A stretch of 42,715 nt of DNA from Corallochytrium limacisporum (Eukaryota; Opisthokonta): NCBI GenBank assembly GCA_002811645.1, contig PDIP01000100.1:43827-86541 (forward strand), in the 5' to 3' direction. The notes under the pieces were generated by a model that did not search any database, was not told the origin of the DNA, and saw only the letters and a list, made by a program, of their open reading frames with translations. Numbering within the stretch: position 1 is the stretch's first letter; the number at the start of each line of letters is the position of its first letter. Positions 29,401 to 37,683 of this stretch are shown here, piece by piece. Both the position numbers and the translations under genes were made by a program.

Positions 29401-31048
29401 CGAACCTTCCTTCGCTACATCCGTGCGGCGAAATTTGAACTTGGCCAGGTTTACCCCCGTTGAGAATGTTAACTCAGAGACTACCAGGGCATACCTCGGT
29501 ACCTACGCACAGAACATGGAATTGATTCCTGGCGGATTGGAGTTTTTATCCTGTTCCGAGAACAATTCGTGTGCACCGGCAGAGACCAACTGTCCCAACA
29601 ACCGTGACTTTATCGTGCTCTCTCTCGTCCAGGACAGCGACTGTGGAGGCAAGCCCTGCATCACCGCCAGCGCTCTGAATGAAGTATTCGAGACCGAGGA
29701 ATATCTCCTTCCGGACAACGGAGGCCAGATTGTGGTCACCCAAAAAGACGGGGCTGCTACTCCCACTACAGCCGTGGATGTGATTTCCAACGATGCCGCA
29801 GTTGCATACCTCTTCTGGAAGGGCAATGGCTACCAAGCCATCGGCGTCGCCGAGGCCACCGGTGGACAGCCGAGCTATGTGGCCACCGCCTGGGTCCGCA
29901 CTGACAGTGGCCTGACCACCTTTGACCAGCTCCAGGGCAAGACTTCATGCCATACGGGCATGTTCAAGTCCGCCGGCATGTTCATGCCCGTGGGCTGGGC
30001 TGCCCAGAACTCTAACGCGTTCAAGTCGGTCATGGAGTCTACCGATGAACTGTCCAATCCCATCACCGCCTGTAACTCTGGCCTGCGCATGACATTGTAC
30101 AACTTCTTTGATGCGTCGTGCGCCGTCCCCGTTCAGGAATTCGCTTCCGGTATTTGCGACGCCTGCTTTGGGAACGCAAGCGCAGGGGACGAGGCCTCAT
30201 GTACAAGCGCTAACCGCTACGCCGGGTACGACGGTGCTCTACGCGGCCTGATGGAAGGTGCCTGTGACGTTGCTTTTGTGCGGGAGTCCAGTTTCGATGA
30301 CTATTGCACAGGCGATAATGCGGCTGATTGGTGCCGGAGTAATGTCAAGGTTCTGGATGAGCTCTCCAACGGTGGCTTTGGCGATGTGCCCGGGCACCCC
30401 CTCATGGTGAGTGCCGCATTAGCTTCTACTCCGGTTGGGCAGCAGGTCACGGACCGGATCATGGCGCTGCAGTCTGATGACAATGTGGACCAGGATACTC
30501 TGGGTGAGCTGAAGGTCTTCTCCAGTGAACAGGCTGGTGAGGAAGCCTACACCGAGTCTATTTTGGGAGAGTATGGGGCCAATGTTGAGAACGTGCCTGG
30601 AGTCAAGGAGGACGAGCTCTGCAGAATCGGCGAAGGGGAGCCTGACTGCTCCACTGCGCTCGAGGGCGAATGTGATAACTACCTGGCCGATGGTATTGAC
30701 AATGGCAATTCAGGGGGCGGGACTGGCAGTGATTCCGATGGGCTCTCCGACGGTGCTATTGCCGGCATTGTCATTGTCGTGCTCGTGGGCGTGGCTGCCA
30801 TTGCTGGTATTGTCTTCTGGGCCATGCGTCGGGCTCGTGCTAATCGCAAGTACGAAAACCATACAGACGACGTGGAGATGACCCCCAGCACTCACAGCTC
30901 CATGTCGAAGCCGAACAATGTGTACAAGTATTCTGAGGACAGCTTGCCGCACGTGGAACACGCGGCAAGGGATGCAGGGTCTTCGGGCTCTCCCACATAT
31001 GCCTTCACCATTGATGATCAGCCTACTAACGGTGCTGAGCGCCTCTGA
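26474..31048 (+). CDS. four-lobe, membrane-anchored transferrin-like iron-binding protein
   Basis: The product is 1524 residues from the ATG at 26474. It has a signal peptide (1-18, MRFIHIAPAALLAVGAAG), four tandem transferrin lobes (about 20-345, 350-695, 698-1040 and 1045-1400), a Gly/Ser/Asp linker, one membrane span (about 1428-1450) and a 74-residue cytoplasmic tail. Each lobe has CHTG-x2-K-[ST]-AG-x3-MP. Readable iron ligands are D75/Y99/Y205/H262, D405/Y432/Y550/H609, D757/Y785/Y890/H955 and D1107/Y1135/Y1252/H1308. The anion-site Thr is T125, T458, T811 and T1161. The usual Arg four residues on is Lys in every lobe (K129, K462, K815, K1165). Cys pairs such as CDLC and CDVAFV recur. 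By analogy with algal phytotransferrins and the multi-lobe Dunaliella protein, it should bind ferric iron at the cell surface. The tail has no classical Tyr-x-x-hydrophobic signal. Confidence 0.92.
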   Translation: MRFIHIAPAALLAVGAAGQTLRIALAGDATELTEAQRDALDDFNEGRDLEVEFVSSEFNSIDGAVQGEADLVNIDGVDAVAAFLAEEALLVGFENEGSYTATPVVRVNSDIQSFADMRDRNACHTGTFKSAGTFMPLGYAVENSEITNIVQMYTGDHYDGCESPVIETARNYFRDICMPANSPGWPGYCGLCPGDCDNTSEYSGYKGALKGLVDNICDVAFVKSTTVADYCAKIDNCDNDDYRSITLKNADGSDADMTVPSHSLLVLPSLNIDIEEVKTTIRELVADDVLKPAVTEADAVTVDGTTTEEHIGSYAEKLESVPGFSEFLECTKAGPNECPEVETDCTYDTATPFLRIGLPEDLWERRAQIQTYLNTQATDDERIVLARTDSIYRLNDNSVDSIDLDSGAAAIGSLRFEQQVSVVEVDDGAQNYVASALVRSDSGLSTFSDLRGKKSCHTGFLKTAGMQMPVGWSVQNRHKTGMKATLVTGYGIDQCRSPLLYTVRDYFGASCAPPTTAGHVGICDLCYSGAEAEGAAGESVCDSGNRYAGYNGALRGLIEGACDVAFVRSTTFNDACGANDSPAWCDGAPDIEELAEIQEAGGFAKVPTHPIMVRNNAPEQAVRIASLLTTAEAATAFDKTFDYVDGVDESQVGTKAATDAHLESYVENVQNVPGMLSLLNCEALDECTPDVDTDCPATPLAVQMHFALGDDPYRTNASALITAFKNVNENRNTNIVGLDAGSANELEGNTVDVAFLDASEGTYAWLNYGSLIIGNEVRNDGTDAYKAFPWVRKDSGIKTYSQLEGKKSCHTGLLKSAGSFMPVGYGIRAGHIDPSVIDAQLDACTSPLIDTIRRYFGESCAPPASEGEAGICDLCDPDTPCDSNNRYAGYDGAFQGLVDGVCDVAFVRQKTPDEYCGIDADPGNKPEFCDANLDDFEMLEELQRTVTGLGTVPEHAFYVRNDLSDAFIGHAQALLIEPSFATSVRRNLNLARFTPVENVNSETTRAYLGTYAQNMELIPGGLEFLSCSENNSCAPAETNCPNNRDFIVLSLVQDSDCGGKPCITASALNEVFETEEYLLPDNGGQIVVTQKDGAATPTTAVDVISNDAAVAYLFWKGNGYQAIGVAEATGGQPSYVATAWVRTDSGLTTFDQLQGKTSCHTGMFKSAGMFMPVGWAAQNSNAFKSVMESTDELSNPITACNSGLRMTLYNFFDASCAVPVQEFASGICDACFGNASAGDEASCTSANRYAGYDGALRGLMEGACDVAFVRESSFDDYCTGDNAADWCRSNVKVLDELSNGGFGDVPGHPLMVSAALASTPVGQQVTDRIMALQSDDNVDQDTLGELKVFSSEQAGEEAYTESILGEYGANVENVPGVKEDELCRIGEGEPDCSTALEGECDNYLADGIDNGNSGGGTGSDSDGLSDGAIAGIVIVVLVGVAAIAGIVFWAMRRARANRKYENHTDDVEMTPSTHSSMSKPNNVYKYSEDSLPHVEHAARDAGSSGSPTYAFTIDDQPTNGAERL

Positions 31049-32530
31049 AGAGGTTGATCCGAACTTGTTCCAAATGCTTTTGATGACCAGATGACCGTAC
31101 CTGTGAGCATAACCATGGTTATCAAAAATTAACCAAGAACCCCGATACTAATGATTCGTGACAAGAGTGGACACATCACTTAGATCATCAACACAACATC
31201 GTATCCCAAATCATACATAGTCCAAAACAGCATAATTTATCAATTCAAGAAACGCCATAAGTGCCGATCATGTTGCATTCAGCAGGTCTGAATCTTATCA
31301 TGATCTCTTCCAGACATTCCAGTTCTTAGTAATCTCAACCCTGACGTTTGCCAACCGTTTCTGCTCTGCCCGTACGGTCCGGGCCGTTCGCCGACCGCGC
31401 TCTGCGGTCCACATCCGGACCCTTTCGATCTAACCTAACCCCTCCCCCCCCCCGGGGGCCTTGCCGTCACGCTCTCTCCGCCAAACACCACCCACCACCA
31501 CCGCCCCTCCCTCCGCCACCACTCTGCGCAGACCCCCTCTTTCTTCAGGACCGACGGTAACCCAACAAAATACCCCCCCCCTCTCCCCAGGGACGCGAAG
31601 CACGCAAAGAGAGGAGAACGGGAGAAGGAGGGCAGGAGCCCGGAGAGGGCTCGGTAGTGCAATAAAATCGACCAAAGCAAAAGCAAAAAGAAAAAAAAAT
31701 GAGAGAGAAGGAGATCTCGGGCTCTCGCTCTCTCTCTCTCTCTCTTCCCTCTCCCGCGCTGGCAGTTTTCCAGGTGGCTTTTCCGGGTCTCGCTACTTTT
31801 ACAACCGGCGCTTTGCACCGGACGCCCGACGACAAAAGAAAGATCGAGAGCCGCGCTCCAAAGGACCGGAGAAATGGCGAGGAGGGGGGGGGCCGGGGAG
31901 GTGATCGGGACTCGGACGGTCAGCGGGTCTGACGTGAGGTCTCCCGCCCCGGAGGGGGGGGCCTTCCACCGGGCAACGGGACAGACGGAGACCCAACTGT
32001 GGGCTGGTGGAAACTTTTGGGAGGACAGAGAGTGCGAGACCATTGGTTGTGGTCTGGTGAGTTCTCGTTGGATGTTTTGGGGAACTGCGGCATGTGCTTG
32101 ATCGCACTCGGGATTTCCTGTCCATAGGTTGCTTTGTTCGTTTTGGACTAAGTGCAGTGAGTTCGCAGCAAAGGACTGGGCAATCCTGGAATCGCCCGGC
32201 ACGTCGCATGAGAGATGAGAGGGTCTTTGAGGCGCAGAATGTCATGTGAAGTAGCTACATTGATGTGCTATTTCATCTTCACACCTGGAAACTTTGCATT
32301 TGTTTCGCTTGGTTGTACAACTGTGTGTGTGTAAATGTCCAGAGAAAGTTTGTAAACAAGTTCGCACAGCGTGCTTAGTCACCATTCGACGAGACGGCCC
32401 GAAACGACGCCGTCGTTCTGAATCATCAGAGGGATCGCAGCGCGACCAAGATCAGCAACAAGCGCACAAGGCACAAGCACACGGAAAACAAAGGAGATTC
32501 AGGCGATTTTTGCGGGAAAAGATCAACAAT
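31049..32530. other. spacer between transferrin and F-box/Kelch genes
   Basis: About 1.48 kb: transferrin 3' untranslated region, a C10/G5 palindromic tract (31444-31458), A-rich and CT-rich simple sequence (31675-31750) and a G-rich stretch (31880-31970). The frame of the F-box protein is open back to about 32294 with a basic sequence but no ATG. That part is taken as leader, though an upstream exon cannot be excluded. Confidence 0.5.
31444..31458. repeat. poly-C/poly-G palindromic tract
   Basis: C10 is directly followed by G5, another member of the recurring C-run/G-run junctions. Confidence 0.9.
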
Positions 32531-35167
32531 ATGGCAGACACTGACACTTCGGAGACGGTTGCACCCGCCACCACCGATCCTTGTCGTGGTAGCAGCCGTG
32601 GCAAGGGTAAGCAACGTATTGACTCCGCCTATTTCGATAGCGATGAGTGTTTAGAAGTTGAGGACTACCATTCTTCCCGGGATGAAGAAAAGGCATCAAT
32701 GGATGTAGACCATCACAAACAAGACCACAAGGACAATGCCTGCCACATTCTACATGTTGACCTCGATACTCTCTTTTTACTGTGCTACAAATACCTCCGT
32801 GGCAAGGATGTGGCAGAGTTAAGCGCAACCTGCCGCTCCATGCGCAACGCATTGCAACCGGTCTGGTCGATCCTGATTCGACGTGACTTTGCACATTTTC
32901 GTAAGGATCTGGGCATTGACCTCCCAGACGCCGTACGTTTCAGTCTAACCGACCCAAGTGGGGTCAAGGACTTCCACACTGGCCAATCCGGTAGTACAGA
33001 TACCAAGTTCCATCGCAAATCCGTTGGTCTGAAGCAACAATCATGGTCTATCGCAGAATACGCCGAACTCTTCGCCGTCACTAGCCTTAAAAGGGCATGT
33101 TGGGTGCCATGCTTCAAGGACCGGGACCCACCGTCAAGTTTCTTCATGGGCTGGGCAGGTGGCATAGACGACAATTCGGAGGATGAAGACTACTCACCAG
33201 GGCATGAAGCGGCACATTCTAGGAACAGCACTACTCGCATGAACGTCAGGCTCCGAAATGATCGCAATCCGGTAATGCTTCAGTTGTTGCGTAGGATCTC
33301 ATTGATTTCTGGGCTGCGGTTCGTCGAGTGGGATGGGCACAATGCCGAACATGATGATGAACCACAGGACCGTAACAACGACTATGGCGTTGAAGCCATG
33401 GCAAGAGAAGATGATTATAACGATGATGACGATGATGGCAGTGATGACTACATGGAGGATGAGCAAGGCACAACCGATGATGATGAACATGAGGAAGTTA
33501 CAGAACCTGGCAGTGCCACTACCGAAGCAGACTCACGGACACAGCCATTGTACCACCAGCCTAGGCCGGCTCCGCGTCCGCAGCCTCGTCAGGTACTGCG
33601 CCCGGCCAGTCGCGAAGGTCACGCTGCAGCAGAACTAGATCATACGATGATTCTTTTCGGTGGCTTCACGAGTCAACATCGCGCCGTTTCTAACGACCTT
33701 TGGCAGTACACCCCACCGTCACGTGACGCGCTCCGCGAGAACGTCCGGCTGCAGACAGAAACGGAGGTCAGGGACAGGGCCAGGGGCAAGGTTGTGGATG
33801 ACACGTGTTCGCAGTCCACATCTAAGACGGATCCTGATCTAGACGCTGGTACGGACTGTATCGAAACACCATCCGGAAATTGGTGCCAGATCCAGCTCCA
33901 CAGCTCTTCGATCCGACCGCGTGAACGGTACGGACACACCCTGACGAACATTGGTGGTGGCAAGCTGCTAACATTTGGTGGCATGTTCTTTCCCGGATAC
34001 TGTGGAGAGACTAACGATGGCATGATTCTAACACGCAGGAGGCTTTGTAAGAATACTCCAGATCACGAACAATCGACATTGCTGTCCTCCGATCAGAGTA
34101 CGAGCAATGAACTGCATGATCATGACAATGATGAAGAATTCGAATGGAGCTGGTTGCCAATCGAGCATGCGCTCGATCCCACGACCCAGTGGCCGTCACG
34201 ACCTTCGTCCGCAGGTGCGAATACCTATACTCCTCGTCGTGAAATCCGCCACCGCAGTGAGGACAGTGCCGGTTGTCCTTTGTCGCCTGCGCGAGGCTAC
34301 CATGCCGCGTGCTATGACCACGTCGAAGGCATGTACTATGTCTTTGGCGGCATCAGCGAGGGCGACACGCTTGCCGATCTGTGGATCCTCAATGTCGGTT
34401 GTTTTGACGAGGTCAAGGGTACACTGCATGACGCGCGAAGAGAGGAGAGTTTGATGGGTGGCATTCTGCCTGAGCTTGGGCAGTGGAAGCAGGTTGAAAC
34501 CAAGGGTCCTTATGTGCCCTCACAGCGCATGGGATGTACCGCGCATGTCATCGGCGACAAACTGTTCCTAGTCGGTGGCGGCAACTCACCCATGCTCCTA
34601 CACGGAGGGCCTGACTACCATGATGTCTACTGCTTGCCATTGCGATCACCGACGGAAGGGTCGGCACATGATCTGAATAACGATAGTCTCGGCAGGGACC
34701 ACCGTTTTAACCACACAGAGCGGTTCTGCTGGAGCAGTGCCGAATCCATGACAGAGATATCGTCGAACCGGCCGCCGGTGCCGTCGGTTGGACGGTGCCA
34801 CGCATCGGTGACGATTGGGTCTCGCATAGTTGTCCACGGCGGTTCATCACGCACTTCAAAAGTGCTTTGTTCGTTTGACACGGAGTCTGGGCTGTGGTGG
34901 AACCACTCTGATGATCCCATGGCACATCAGCGGTCCCAGTCCACTGGATCGTCCTCGGCCTTTGGTGGATCTTACAACATCCACAGACCGGCCGGATGGT
35001 TTAGTTCAAATTACTGTCCAAATCGCCACTCCCTTGTGGCCGGTGTGGCACCTTCAGCACGATTCACGCACACATTGACCTGTCTCGGAGACGGACGGAT
35101 TGCTTGCTTCGGAGGGTACAGCCAAGGCGCGCCGATGGGAGATCTGTACGTGCTCAGTGTCATTTGA
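32531..35167 (+). CDS. F-box and Kelch-repeat protein
   Basis: The product is 878 residues from the first ATG in frame. An F-box-like motif lies at about 73-120 (LDTLFLLCYKYLRGKDVAEL, then ATCRSMRN and RRDF). A long linker includes an Asp/Glu-rich tract at about 290-325. Six Kelch-type beta-propeller blades follow, near 363-393 (MILFGGF), 464-487 (KLLTFGGMF), 586-622 (YYVFGGISEGDTLADLW), 663-700 (KLFLVGGG), 750-775 (RIVVHGGS) and 840-877 (RIACFGGYSQGAPMGDLYVL). F-box/Kelch proteins are substrate receptors of SCF ubiquitin ligases: the F-box binds Skp1 and the propeller binds the target. That role is inferred from architecture. It ends 216 bases from the converging H4 gene. Confidence 0.85.
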   Translation: MADTDTSETVAPATTDPCRGSSRGKGKQRIDSAYFDSDECLEVEDYHSSRDEEKASMDVDHHKQDHKDNACHILHVDLDTLFLLCYKYLRGKDVAELSATCRSMRNALQPVWSILIRRDFAHFRKDLGIDLPDAVRFSLTDPSGVKDFHTGQSGSTDTKFHRKSVGLKQQSWSIAEYAELFAVTSLKRACWVPCFKDRDPPSSFFMGWAGGIDDNSEDEDYSPGHEAAHSRNSTTRMNVRLRNDRNPVMLQLLRRISLISGLRFVEWDGHNAEHDDEPQDRNNDYGVEAMAREDDYNDDDDDGSDDYMEDEQGTTDDDEHEEVTEPGSATTEADSRTQPLYHQPRPAPRPQPRQVLRPASREGHAAAELDHTMILFGGFTSQHRAVSNDLWQYTPPSRDALRENVRLQTETEVRDRARGKVVDDTCSQSTSKTDPDLDAGTDCIETPSGNWCQIQLHSSSIRPRERYGHTLTNIGGGKLLTFGGMFFPGYCGETNDGMILTRRRLCKNTPDHEQSTLLSSDQSTSNELHDHDNDEEFEWSWLPIEHALDPTTQWPSRPSSAGANTYTPRREIRHRSEDSAGCPLSPARGYHAACYDHVEGMYYVFGGISEGDTLADLWILNVGCFDEVKGTLHDARREESLMGGILPELGQWKQVETKGPYVPSQRMGCTAHVIGDKLFLVGGGNSPMLLHGGPDYHDVYCLPLRSPTEGSAHDLNNDSLGRDHRFNHTERFCWSSAESMTEISSNRPPVPSVGRCHASVTIGSRIVVHGGSSRTSKVLCSFDTESGLWWNHSDDPMAHQRSQSTGSSSAFGGSYNIHRPAGWFSSNYCPNRHSLVAGVAPSARFTHTLTCLGDGRIACFGGYSQGAPMGDLYVLSVI

Positions 35168-35318
35168 AGCGCAATGTGACAGTGCATGTTGTAGGACATA
35201 AAGCGACACATTAAAGGCTTAGGAAACGATTCTTCATGCTGTATGTAATTAATATGTTAAATAAGGGAAATATTTAGAAATATGCTGTGAAAAGTGTTAT
35301 AGAATTAGACTCGAACAT

Positions 35319-35335
35319 CTTTTCCAAAAGGAAAG
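35319..35335 (-). other. possible hairpin 3' of histone H4
   Basis: On the minus strand CTTTCC-TTTT-GGAAAAG can pair as a six-base stem with a bulge and a four-base T loop, 49-65 bases after the H4 stop. It resembles the metazoan histone stem-loop in shape and place but not in sequence, as it lacks the GGCTCTTTTCAGAGCC core. It may be chance. Confidence 0.25.
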
Positions 35336-35383
35336 AAAAAGTTGTGGGGTTGGGGTTTGGTAGTTTCAGAGTTGAGAGCAAAT

Positions 35384-35737
<354 letters not shown>

Positions 35738-35786
35738 TTACTAACCTGTCAACATGTACATGATCTATAGTGGAGACCTTGAGATG

Positions 35787-35803
35787 CCTTTAAGTACCCG
35801 AGC
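35787..35803 (-). promoter_or_regulatory. H4 promoter element with TATA-like TACTTAAA
   Basis: On the minus strand this reads GGCTCGGGTACTTAAAGG. The TATA-like core is at 35789-35796, about 95-100 bases before the H4 ATG. The same element is found upstream of H2B. Confidence 0.65.
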
Positions 35804-36495
35804 CGAACACTGGGAAGTTTAGAAGAACCGTAGACACCAGCACGGCAGAGGAGAAATACCGACCGCACGAAAGACTTGGAACGCCAAACAGTGAGGCACA
35901 CCACCCAGGTTGCAGATATTTCAAAACCCCACCGTGGACTTGGACGGGTTTCAGGTTCCATAGCGGAACAAAGGGGTAAAAAATGGGTAAAGAAGACACC
36001 GTGGCACACAACCCGTAAGCAACGGTCATCAAGGTCCCATCAAACAAAGCCCCAGCACAGCCATGGTGCGGCCATGCCCAACGGCGAACGCGACCCGGAA
36101 CTGGAACGCTTGGTGCCTGGCGGAAAATCAGTAGACTGCTCCTCCCCCAGATTTGACATATAGGTCTGATCCGGCCCCATTACCTTGATGCCAAAGGCTA
36201 TATAAATATACTGAACATATTATCAGGGATCGCGAGTGGTACTTACATTTGTTGCTCCGCCCTCCACAGCCCGGAAAAAGCCATGGGTGTCTCCACCTCG
36301 GGTGCCCTTCCTCACCCTCCCCTTTCCCCTCCCTTTCCCCTCTGCCCAAGTGCGGGTTCACCCGTCTATTTCGGTGGATTGTGCAAAACCGGCCGCCCAG
36401 ACCGCGCTTTACGGATCGAAAGACCCAAATCCGTATTCCAGACGTGCCCACCGTTTGCGCGGGAAGTGCGACCCCCCTCTCCCGACCCGGCTTCG

Positions 36496-36569
36496 GGATC
36501 CAAAGTCCAGTATTGATCGGAAATGCCCTCCGGGGTTAAAAAGAGGCCCCGGTTCCATCCTTTGGATCC
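36496..36569. repeat. nested inverted repeat
   Basis: The outer arms are GGATCCAAAG (36496-36505) and its exact reverse complement CTTTGGATCC (36560-36569). Inside lie CCGGGG (36530-36535) and CCCCGG (36547-36552). It could fold as a hairpin within a hairpin. Its function is unknown. Confidence 0.75.
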
Positions 36570-36907
36570 GGCTAATGTTATTAACTGTTTAGGGCTCAGT
36601 TATAATGCGGGACGGGTCCGGATCGAAATGGCTGGAGATTGAGGGGGAAAGAACGAGGACCCAAGGGCAAATGGCGGTCCGGGAGCAGCAAGGGGGAGGG
36701 GAGCACACGGGACTGTTCAGAGATACCCAGGGTCCATCTTTTTTCAGTAGAATTTCCCGTACTTTTCGTATAGTTAGCCAGGGGTCGCCTGGTGTCAGTC
36801 ACGTTCTATGCGTCAGTCTGTGGTCCGACGTTTCGGCGGAGTCTTAGTCCGGAGGACCGCTCTGCGTTTCGGCAACAGCAGACCCGAAGGCATTGACCTG
36901 CGCGTCA

Positions 36908-36924
36908 CGCTCGGGTATTTAAAG
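36908..36924 (+). promoter_or_regulatory. H2B promoter element with TATTTAAA box
   Basis: CGCTCGGGTATTTAAAG has its TATA-like core at 36916-36923, about 91-98 bases upstream of the H2B ATG. It matches the H4 element over GCTCGGGTAYTTAAAG, with one T/C difference in the core. Confidence 0.7.
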
Positions 36925-37013
36925 CAGCCACAGATCTACCACCTTCACAGACACAAGTCTTGCTCGATTAAGACTTAAATCTTCATACGATAATCTAACC
37001 ACAAACTATCATC

Positions 37014-37382
37014 ATGCCACCTGTTGCATCCAAGAAGGGCGAGAAGAAGGCCGCCGGCAAGAAGGGCGGAGACAAGGGCGGTAAGCGCAAGAAGGCCCGC
37101 AAGGAATCTTACTCCATCTACATCTACAAGGTTCTCAAGCAGGTCCACCCTGACACTGGTGTCTCCAACAAAGCCATGTTGATCATGAACTCCTTCGTGT
37201 CTGACATTTTCGAGCGTGTCGCCAACGAAGCTTCCCGTCTTGCCAAGTACAACAAGAAGTCCACCATCACTTCCCGGGAGATTCAGACTGCTGTCCGTCT
37301 GCTCCTGCCTGGTGAGCTTGCTAAGCACGCCGTCTCGGAAGGTACCAAGGCCGTGACCAAGTACACTTCCTCTAAGAACTAG
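37014..37382 (+). CDS. H2B: histone H2B
   Basis: The product is 122 residues, usual for H2B. A Lys/Gly-rich N-terminal tail (about 1-30) is followed by the histone fold [40 protein letters not shown] and [20 protein letters not shown]. The C-terminus [17 protein letters not shown] is closely animal-like and contains the lysine that is ubiquitylated in H2B. It pairs with H2A in the nucleosome. It is intronless and divergent from H4, with which it shares a promoter element. It is tail to tail with the RasGEF gene. Confidence 0.98.
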   Translation: MPPVASKKGEKKAAGKKGGDKGGKRKKARKESYSIYIYKVLKQVHPDTGVSNKAMLIMNSFVSDIFERVANEASRLAKYNKKSTITSREIQTAVRLLLPGELAKHAVSEGTKAVTKYTSSKN

Positions 37383-37683
37383 ACTGGTTGAAGGAATTTA
37401 AAAACTTCATCCTTTTTTTGTTTGTTCGCATATTTCATATAATACATTACTTTCCATCATTAACATGCAGAATACAGCAAACAAGACCGCATCTTCCACG
37501 TTTGTTTTGCACATTTCCGAGACCCTACGGAGCAGACACTCTCTTCCGTGATTTGCCAGATCCCCATGTTGGACTGAACATTACAACATAAGCTGCGCAG
37601 ACTTATATTTGTCTGATAAGTAATTCTTTAAGTTTAGCATATTGTTTGCCAATGGAAAGACAGTGCTTATTATCCAAGACGGT
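37383..37683. other. convergent spacer between H2B and RasGEF genes
   Basis: This is 301 bases, A+T-rich, containing both 3' untranslated regions. No canonical histone stem-loop follows the H2B stop, so polyadenylation is likely. Confidence 0.55.

Noticed and set aside
31435-32202. 255-codon minus-strand frame between the transferrin and F-box genes
   Set aside because: It runs through A-rich, CT and C/G tracts and gives low-complexity protein with no domain.
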